Positions 30,641 through 35,036 of a stretch of 35,036 bases of DNA are shown piece by piece. Source of the stretch: Bacteroidales bacterium (lineage in GTDB: Bacteria > Bacteroidota > Bacteroidia > Bacteroidales > UBA932); contig SUYP01000028.1 of assembly GCA_015060395.1 (NCBI GenBank), positions 1-35,036 of the forward strand, given 5' to 3'. The notes below the pieces were generated by a model that had not been told where the DNA came from, ran no database searches, and saw only the letters and a list, made by a program, of their open reading frames with translations. Every line of letters starts with the position of its first letter. Position 1 is the first letter of the stretch. A program made the translations under genes and the position numbers.

Positions 30641-30674
30641 CAAATATATCAAAAAACATTCAGAATCAATGTCT
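30641..30674. repeat. array repeat 2 (before gene 3)
   Basis: Same sequence as array repeat 1, including the minus-strand TATATTTG at 30641-30648 and the CATTCAGAATCAATG end. The preceding TTTCACTCTG is shared as well. The box points into array gene 2. Confidence 0.75.
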
Positions 30675-31148
30675 TCGAAGAAAAATTATCGTCTTGCCAC
30701 GGATGAAAACGGCTCTCCTTTCGTGCTTAACAGCAAGGGTTCGATCGATTTTGGTTACATCACCGAGGAGATGAATCTGCCTCCGGCACCTATCAGGATT
30801 GCGGAAGGGGATGACAACTATGGACTGAGGCATATTGAGTTGAGGCACGGTGATCAGCTAAGGAATAATGGCTTCAGGTCTGCATACGAATTTGTGGAAT
30901 ATGTCTCCGGTAATTTCACGGAGATTAGAGAAGGGATAGGGGATACATATCTCTTGGAAGTTCATAATGACCATAATGACACTTTGTTTGTCAAGCTGGT
31001 GCGGGATTTCTGTTATTGGAAAGTTATAAGTGGGGGAGTATTCAAGCTGAGCTATTCCAAAAAGAAAAAGGAAATCTACTCCGGCTCTGACAACCGGCCA
31101 CCGCAGCCAGCCCCTGACGGTGAAGGTTTCAGTCTCTCGAAGATGTAA
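30669..31148 (+). CDS. array gene 3: constant-head protein with nuclease-like variable domain
   Basis: 159 residues from ATG 30669. An in-frame extension reaches back to 30564, but the conserved MSSKKNYRL start of its paralogues makes 30669 right, and the extension overlaps gene 2. Constant head as in the other copies (IRIAEG end), then NYGLRHIELRHGDQL with both His present, FVEYVSGNFTEIREG, YLLEVHND, TLFVKLVRDFCYWKVISGG and SYSKKKK. The HI-ELRH version is closest to the phage polyvalent form I remember. Hydrophilic, no signal peptide. Confidence 0.7.
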   Translation: MSSKKNYRLATDENGSPFVLNSKGSIDFGYITEEMNLPPAPIRIAEGDDNYGLRHIELRHGDQLRNNGFRSAYEFVEYVSGNFTEIREGIGDTYLLEVHNDHNDTLFVKLVRDFCYWKVISGGVFKLSYSKKKKEIYSGSDNRPPQPAPDGEGFSLSKM

Positions 31149-31208
31149 GGCAGGATAATCTTGAGAGACGAGCAGTATAACTCCTTTGTAGAAATCCCTT
31201 TCTATTTG

Positions 31209-31242
31209 CAAATATATCAAAAAACATTCAGAATCAATGTCT
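31209..31242. repeat. array repeat 3 (before gene 4)
   Basis: Same intergenic repeat; minus-strand TATATTTG at 31209-31216, pointing into array gene 3. The preceding bases differ (TCTATTTG instead of CACTCTG). Confidence 0.75.
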
Positions 31243-31752
31243 TCGAAGAAAAATTATCGTCTTGCTACGGATGAAAACGGCTCTCCTTTCGTGCTTAACA
31301 GCAAGGGTTCGATCGATTTCGGTTACATCACCGAGGAGATGAATCTGCCTCCGGCACCTATCAGGATTGCTGAGGGAAATGAGAGTTACGAATTAGCTCA
31401 TATTTTCAAGAACCATTCAGTGCAGCTGGCTGAATGTGGCTTTACAGATGTCCTTTCTTTTGTGGAATATGTGGCTCTGAATTTCACTTCAATAAAGGAG
31501 GGACATAACGGTTCCTATCTGCTTGAGGTCAATTCTGATAGAAATCATACGTTGTTTGTGGCCTTATCTAAAGGAAGTGAATATTGGAAGATCATAAGCG
31601 GAGGAGTATTCCGGCTGAAATATTCCAGAAATAAGAAAAAGATCTATTCCGTACCCGCATTCCGGATGCCTGAACCTGTCTTTCAGGCAAAGGTTCCTGC
31701 TTCTGGCGAGATTCAACAGGACTCGACCGAAGCGAGCGGGAATTCCTTATAG
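31237..31752 (+). CDS. array gene 4: constant-head protein with nuclease-like variable domain
   Basis: 171 residues. The constant head is followed by SYELAHIFKNHSVQL (HI-x3-H kept, Gly of YGL replaced by Glu), FVEYVALNFTSIKEG, YLLEVNSD, TLFVALSKGSEYWKIISGG and KYSRNKKK. The tail is about 20 residues longer than in genes 1-3 and rich in Pro/Ser/Glu, probably unstructured. The fourth intergenic repeat follows 12 bp after its stop, although no array gene comes after it. Convergent with the TlpA-like gene at 31811. Confidence 0.7.
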   Translation: MSSKKNYRLATDENGSPFVLNSKGSIDFGYITEEMNLPPAPIRIAEGNESYELAHIFKNHSVQLAECGFTDVLSFVEYVALNFTSIKEGHNGSYLLEVNSDRNHTLFVALSKGSEYWKIISGGVFRLKYSRNKKKIYSVPAFRMPEPVFQAKVPASGEIQQDSTEASGNSL

Positions 31753-31766
31753 ACCTTTTCTGTCTG

Positions 31767-31797
31767 CAAATATATCAAAAAACATTCAAAATCAATG
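31767..31797. repeat. array repeat 4, orphan copy after the last gene
   Basis: Same intergenic repeat with one difference (CATTCAAAATCAATG for CATTCAGAATCAATG). It still has the minus-strand TATATTTG (31767-31774). After the ATG the sequence leaves the family at once and is the 3' end of the convergent TlpA-like gene, so this is a repeat without a gene behind it. This 58-bp gap holds nothing else. Confidence 0.8.
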
Positions 31798-31810
31798 GAA
31801 TGGCTGATAT

Positions 31811-33298
31811 TTATTCATCTAAGTATGTTTCGAGGATATCCTTTGTCTTTGGGATGGAAGGCCTGAGATGCTCCCCGAAATCGACTATTATGCCATCCTT
31901 GTCGATGAGAATGTAGAACGGGATGCCTCTGCCGGTGTGAAGGATCGGATCCAGCCCTGCGCGCTGCTCTTCTGTCAGATGATATGTTTCGATCATCGGA
32001 TGAAACGGGTTTATGCCGTCGGAGTTGTTGTCGAGATAGAAATTGACGATACGTAACGGCTCACTTTTCAATGTGTCTGCAAGATTCACCAGGTGTGGGA
32101 TTTCGTGCCGGGTTCCTGGACACCAGGTCGCACCGATATTGATATATACCACCTTGTCTTCAGCTTTCGATATCACCGAGCGAAGCAGCTTCAGACCTTC
32201 ATTCGCCTTGACGAAAGCCTGGCCTTCCCCTGACTTGTCAGCCTGAAGGATGGCATCTGACAAAAGCCGCGGATTCTCCTTGAATGCCTTCTTGACCACA
32301 TATCTGTCTCTGGTGTTGAGTTTCAGAAGAGGATAGGTCACATTCTCGTTGAAGGATGCGAAGTTTTTCTCAAATGCCTCTGTATCATTGGTTTCCAGCA
32401 ACAGATTGTAGAAATATGTTGTCATCATCTGACGGAGGGCCTTGTTCCTGACGGATTTCCTGATGAAGCGGCTCAGTGCAGAATAGTCATTCGTCAGACG
32501 GAGAGCCTCCTCCTGGTCTATGGAATAGAGCAGCCAGAGGCTGATGTTCTGCGATAGCTCGAACAGATTGCCGGACACGCAGTCCAAGCTGAACAGATCT
32601 TCGGCATCCTTGACTCTGAAATGATCCTTGACCTTCTGTCCGTTCCTTTGATATCGCAGCAGGCTCTGGATCAGTTCAGAATAATAATCAGCCTCAATCT
32701 CCTGGCGACAGAGTCTTTCCAATTCAACTCCCGGCTTTTGATCATTTATAAAGGCTTCAAGTCTGGACAGATGATATTCCAATTTCTCCTTGGCAGCCTC
32801 GGCGTAACTCTCTGCGTCTGCGTAATCTTTATCAAAAGGCCAATCTTCAGGAAGATAGTAACGGAGATGGAACTCATTCAGTTTCACATTATTATCTGCA
32901 CCTCTTCCCGAGTATCCGACCTTCCCCAACTGAGCAAAATCAAGCTCGATATGGATCGAGTCCCCCGGACATACTACCAGATGGTCAATATATGGCTCCA
33001 TAGAGACCGTACGCGGTGCATACGGAAGAAGTGCAAAGGCAAATCTGTCATCGAAGATCATAGAAGACAGCCTGCTGTCCACCCTGTCATAAAACGGAAT
33101 GGTAAGATTGATTTCTGCCGTATTCGGATATACGTCACGATTGGCTATATGACCGGTTATGACAGCCGGCTTTGAATAATATCCCTCGTCTCCTTCTATA
33201 TTGTCCGTCAGAAATACGAATCCCTCGGGAGAGTCTGTGGGTTTCTGGCTGCAGGAGACAAGGGCTAGTATTGACACAAGGAGTGCTGTTCGTTTCAT
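31811..33298 (-). CDS. TlpA-like lipoprotein with degenerate CxxC (CPGT)
   Basis: About 495 residues from ATG 33298 (MKRTALLVSILALVSCSQKP, lipobox LVSC). An upstream ATG at 33352 overlaps the stop of the preceding gene (TAATG) and would add 18 residues before the signal, so 33298 is preferred, though the coupled start cannot be excluded. A long helical middle precedes a C-terminal thioredoxin-like domain with VYINIGATWCPGTRHEIPHL: only the first Cys of CxxC remains and the second is Thr, leaving a single active-site thiol. Other fold landmarks (GRGIPFYILIDKDG) are present. It could be a thiol-binding or chaperone-like protein rather than an oxidoreductase. Same operon as the 33352 gene. Confidence 0.85.
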   Translation of the reverse strand: MKRTALLVSILALVSCSQKPTDSPEGFVFLTDNIEGDEGYYSKPAVITGHIANRDVYPNTAEINLTIPFYDRVDSRLSSMIFDDRFAFALLPYAPRTVSMEPYIDHLVVCPGDSIHIELDFAQLGKVGYSGRGADNNVKLNEFHLRYYLPEDWPFDKDYADAESYAEAAKEKLEYHLSRLEAFINDQKPGVELERLCRQEIEADYYSELIQSLLRYQRNGQKVKDHFRVKDAEDLFSLDCVSGNLFELSQNISLWLLYSIDQEEALRLTNDYSALSRFIRKSVRNKALRQMMTTYFYNLLLETNDTEAFEKNFASFNENVTYPLLKLNTRDRYVVKKAFKENPRLLSDAILQADKSGEGQAFVKANEGLKLLRSVISKAEDKVVYINIGATWCPGTRHEIPHLVNLADTLKSEPLRIVNFYLDNNSDGINPFHPMIETYHLTEEQRAGLDPILHTGRGIPFYILIDKDGIIVDFGEHLRPSIPKTKDILETYLDE

Positions 33299-33351
33299 TT
33301 CGAGAATAAATTGCAGTATGAATGTCCGGAATGTATCATCGTGATCCCGCA

Positions 33352-34416
33352 TTATTTCAGCAGGATGCTCAATTCTTCAGCCAGATTCTCTCCGCGGAGG
33401 CCTCTGCGGATGATTATGCCGCTTTCGCAGTCGATAAGTACATTGTCCGGTATGCCCCAGACGCCATAGAGTGAACTGAGGCCGGCTTCCTTGCTGTCGC
33501 ATACATTGATCCAGCTGATGCCGTTTTCTTCTATATACTTTCTGCAGGAATCCACCTTATCATCAATGGCCGCTCCGACTATTTCCAGACCCTTCTCCCT
33601 GAACTGGTTATATGTGTTGATCAGGTTCGGCATCTCGTCCCGGCAGGGACCGCACCAGGTAGCCCAGAAATCCACCAGCAAATATCTGTTCGCCTGGTTT
33701 TCAATTACGGACTTCAGATTCATCGGCTGTCCGTTCAAGTCGTTGATGCTGAAGTCTATATAATAAGGTACCAGATCCGATCCTTCAACCTGAGGCTCTG
33801 TCTTGGCACGGTTGGACAATACACTTTCATATTGCTGTGCCATCTTCAGATTGCGGTATGATTCCGGCAGTTTCTTCAGTTCATCCACAAGAAGTGCAGA
33901 CGGGTAGTCCATCATTTTGTTATTGATATAGTACAGCCTGAATGCCGGAGTTATGTCCTTGCCGAAGATTTCTCTGGTAAGTGAGTCGGCCTTGAGCCTT
34001 GCTTCATTCCTTGGAAAATTGCGGTAATATTCCCTGATTCTGTTACGGCTGCTGTTGAACAGGTCGTTCATTGCAGTTCCGGATGCACCTGAAAAACGGT
34101 CAGCCCTGAGATCGCCCTCAATAACTATCGTGCCAGGCTCCAGAATGAATCTCCTCACTTCACCTTTCCTTTCCCCGTTGTCCGGCAGGCATTCCATTGT
34201 AACGAATGTCTCGAATTCCACTTCTTTCATTTCCAGGGTGAATGTCCCGTTATTGTACCTCGCAGAGTCTATGGCCTCGAATCCGTTCGAAGCATCTTCC
34301 AGATAGACCCAGCCTTCTCCCTCAAGGCCGGAGATATTGCCGTTGATGGTGCAGCTTCTGTCTGTGCAGGAGGAAAGAACCGATACTGCCAATGCAATTG
34401 TTAATATTCGCTTCAT
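33352..34416 (-). CDS. DUF4369-TlpA thioredoxin-like lipoprotein
   Basis: About 354 residues from ATG 34416. Lipoprotein signal MKRILTIALAVSVLSSC, an N-terminal DUF4369 beta domain (CTINGNISGLEGEGWVYLED onward, to about 110), a helical linker and a thioredoxin domain with VDFWATWCGPCRDEMPNL (intact CxxC) and cis-Pro loop VWGIPDNVLID. Typical Bacteroidetes periplasmic thiol-disulfide protein. The frame opens at ATG 34434, but that codon lies in the promoter box (34432-34439) and the signal peptide starts at 34416. It is followed, with overlapping stop and start codons, by the CPGT paralogue, so the two are coexpressed. Confidence 0.9.
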   Translation of the reverse strand: MKRILTIALAVSVLSSCTDRSCTINGNISGLEGEGWVYLEDASNGFEAIDSARYNNGTFTLEMKEVEFETFVTMECLPDNGERKGEVRRFILEPGTIVIEGDLRADRFSGASGTAMNDLFNSSRNRIREYYRNFPRNEARLKADSLTREIFGKDITPAFRLYYINNKMMDYPSALLVDELKKLPESYRNLKMAQQYESVLSNRAKTEPQVEGSDLVPYYIDFSINDLNGQPMNLKSVIENQANRYLLVDFWATWCGPCRDEMPNLINTYNQFREKGLEIVGAAIDDKVDSCRKYIEENGISWINVCDSKEAGLSSLYGVWGIPDNVLIDCESGIIIRRGLRGENLAEELSILLK

Positions 34417-34431
34417 AATGTGGGTTTTTGA

Positions 34432-34439
34432 CAAATTTA
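34432..34439 (-). promoter_or_regulatory. promoter -7 box for the two-gene TlpA operon
   Basis: The minus strand reads TAAATTTG (TAnnTTTG), 15 bp upstream of ATG 34416. It decides the start: a transcript from here could not include the earlier ATG at 34434. Confidence 0.6.
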
Positions 34440-34550
34440 GTTATTTAATCGATATCTGATGCTCTGTTTCCTGAATTGCCTTAGTCTCTATTGCTGCATT
34501 ATAGTATTGCGCTGTCGCGTAATTTGCTGTATGTCAATGGTTTGTGTTAA

Positions 34551-34578
34551 ATGCCTGCTGTATGTGTGCAGCAGGCAT
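34551..34578. terminator. hairpin after the edge permease gene
   Basis: ATGCCTGCTG (34551-34560) pairs perfectly with CAGCAGGCAT (34569-34578), loop 8 nt, 51 bp after the permease stop on the minus strand. The same hairpin, with related flanks (GTCAAT before, GTAAG after), follows the 20383 permease gene. Confidence 0.6.
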
Positions 34579-34629
34579 CTGACGTAAGCGATTGTGAGAT
34601 AGGGGTTTGTGTGTCACCGCGGCGCCACG

Positions 34630-35036
34630 TCATTCCTTCTTCAGTGCTTCTGCCGGGTTGGTGCGGGCGGCGCGGAGGGTCTGCCAGAGGACGGTGGCGG
34701 TGGAGATGAATAGTGAGATGGCGATGGCGATAAGGAAAATCCACCATCGGTCACCGAGATCGAACCTATAGCTGAACTGCTGAAGGTATCTCTCGCTTAT
34801 CCAGATTGCCGGCGGGAGACCCACCACAATGGCCGCAGCAATGATTTTCAGATATACGGCCATACAGCGGCGTAGCTCGCTTTTCGTTGTGCCGCCGAAG
34901 ACCTTATGTACTGCTATCGGCTTGGTGTTGCCTGTAGCATAGTGGACGCTCATCGCCAGGAAAGCGAGGCAGGAGAGGAGAATGGAAATGAACATAAAGA
35001 GTTCGATCAGACGCATATCCTTGCGTGTACGGTCGT
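34630..35036 (-). CDS. FtsX/MacB-type permease, C-terminal part, cut by the window edge
   Basis: The frame is open through the right end of the window (residues DRTRKD precede the Met at 35016), so this is the 3' part of a larger gene. Visible are three C-terminal spans (ELFMFISILLSCLAFLAMSV, IIAAAIVVGLPPAIWI, WWIFLIAIAISLFISTATVL), the FtsX signature AVHKVFGGTTKSELRRC and the tail ARTNPAEALKKE. It is most like the C-terminus of the 22902 permease; the last ~60 bp are almost the same at DNA level. It is followed by the hairpin also found after the 20383 gene, showing that the three permeases come from one local or dispersed family. Confidence 0.88.
   Translation of the reverse strand, partial: DRTRKDMRLIELFMFISILLSCLAFLAMSVHYATGNTKPIAVHKVFGGTTKSELRRCMAVYLKIIAAAIVVGLPPAIWISERYLQQFSYRFDLGDRWWIFLIAIAISLFISTATVLWQTLRAARTNPAEALKKE

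Noticed and set aside
30564..30668. In-frame N-terminal extension of array gene 3
   Set aside because: It overlaps gene 2, covers the intergenic repeat, and the paralogues all begin at the MSSKKNYRL codon.
31795..31866. Short ORF starting at the orphan fourth repeat
   Set aside because: Its 23 codons are antisense to the end of the TlpA-like gene and unrelated to the array proteins.

Overview
The window looks like a chromosome fragment from a gut- or rumen-type member of the Bacteroidales. The evidence is many matches to the Bacteroidetes promoter -7 box (TAnnTTTG), lipoproteins with TlpA/DUF4369 architecture, tandem FtsX/MacB-type permeases, an S46 dipeptidyl-peptidase, PspC-PadR-PspC and DUF3857 proteins. 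There is no rRNA, tRNA, CRISPR array, recognisable transposase or integrase. All assignments come from motif reading; no searches were run.

Layout. 1-1.5 kb: an AT-rich pair (small secreted protein plus a barstar-like inhibitor) and a secreted orphan. 1.5-8.1 kb: housekeeping and polymer metabolism, comprising a THUMP-like SAM methyltransferase, a phosphoglucomutase/phosphomannomutase, a family 9 glycoside hydrolase whose lipoprotein signal peptide carries an in-frame stop, a DUF4332 helix-hairpin-helix protein and an Ntn amidase of the bile-salt-hydrolase/penicillin-acylase family. 8.2-13.5 kb: an unannotated 35-residue membrane peptide, an NYN-domain protein, a DPP11-type S46 peptidase, a UDG-superfamily glycosylase, a secreted esterase and a secreted orphan. 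13.6-17.4 kb: a coupled pair of DUF3857/transglutaminase-like exported proteins. 17.6-25.2 kb: an NtrC-type response regulator and its kinase next to two 780-residue FtsX/MacB permeases with no ATPase gene; a third permease is cut by the right edge. 25.4-27.4 kb: a PspC-PadR-PspC envelope operon. 27.4-27.9 kb: a tandem repeat block. 27.9-34.4 kb: three TlpA-like thioredoxin lipoproteins surrounding a four-gene tandem array.

The most unusual locus is 29.5-31.8 kb. Four consecutive paralogues share an almost identical first ~120 bp (constant N-terminus) and then diverge into different versions of one C-terminal domain. That domain resembles the small nuclease domains (PBECR/MuF-C type) at the ends of phage polyvalent proteins. 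Each gene is followed by the same ~33 bp repeat, including an orphan fifth copy after the last gene, and every repeat carries a promoter-like box pointing back into the preceding gene. I see no adjacent immunity gene. This constant-head/variable-tail cassette array is my best candidate for an undescribed system.

Second-rank signals are: the 144-bp tandem repeats at 27.44-27.88 kb, whose hairpin stems differ by four fully compensated base pairs; an operator-like triple half-site (TGTAAA/TTTACA at 11-bp steps) upstream of a permease gene; a TlpA-like protein whose CxxC has become CPGT; and the nonsense codon in the GH9 signal peptide.
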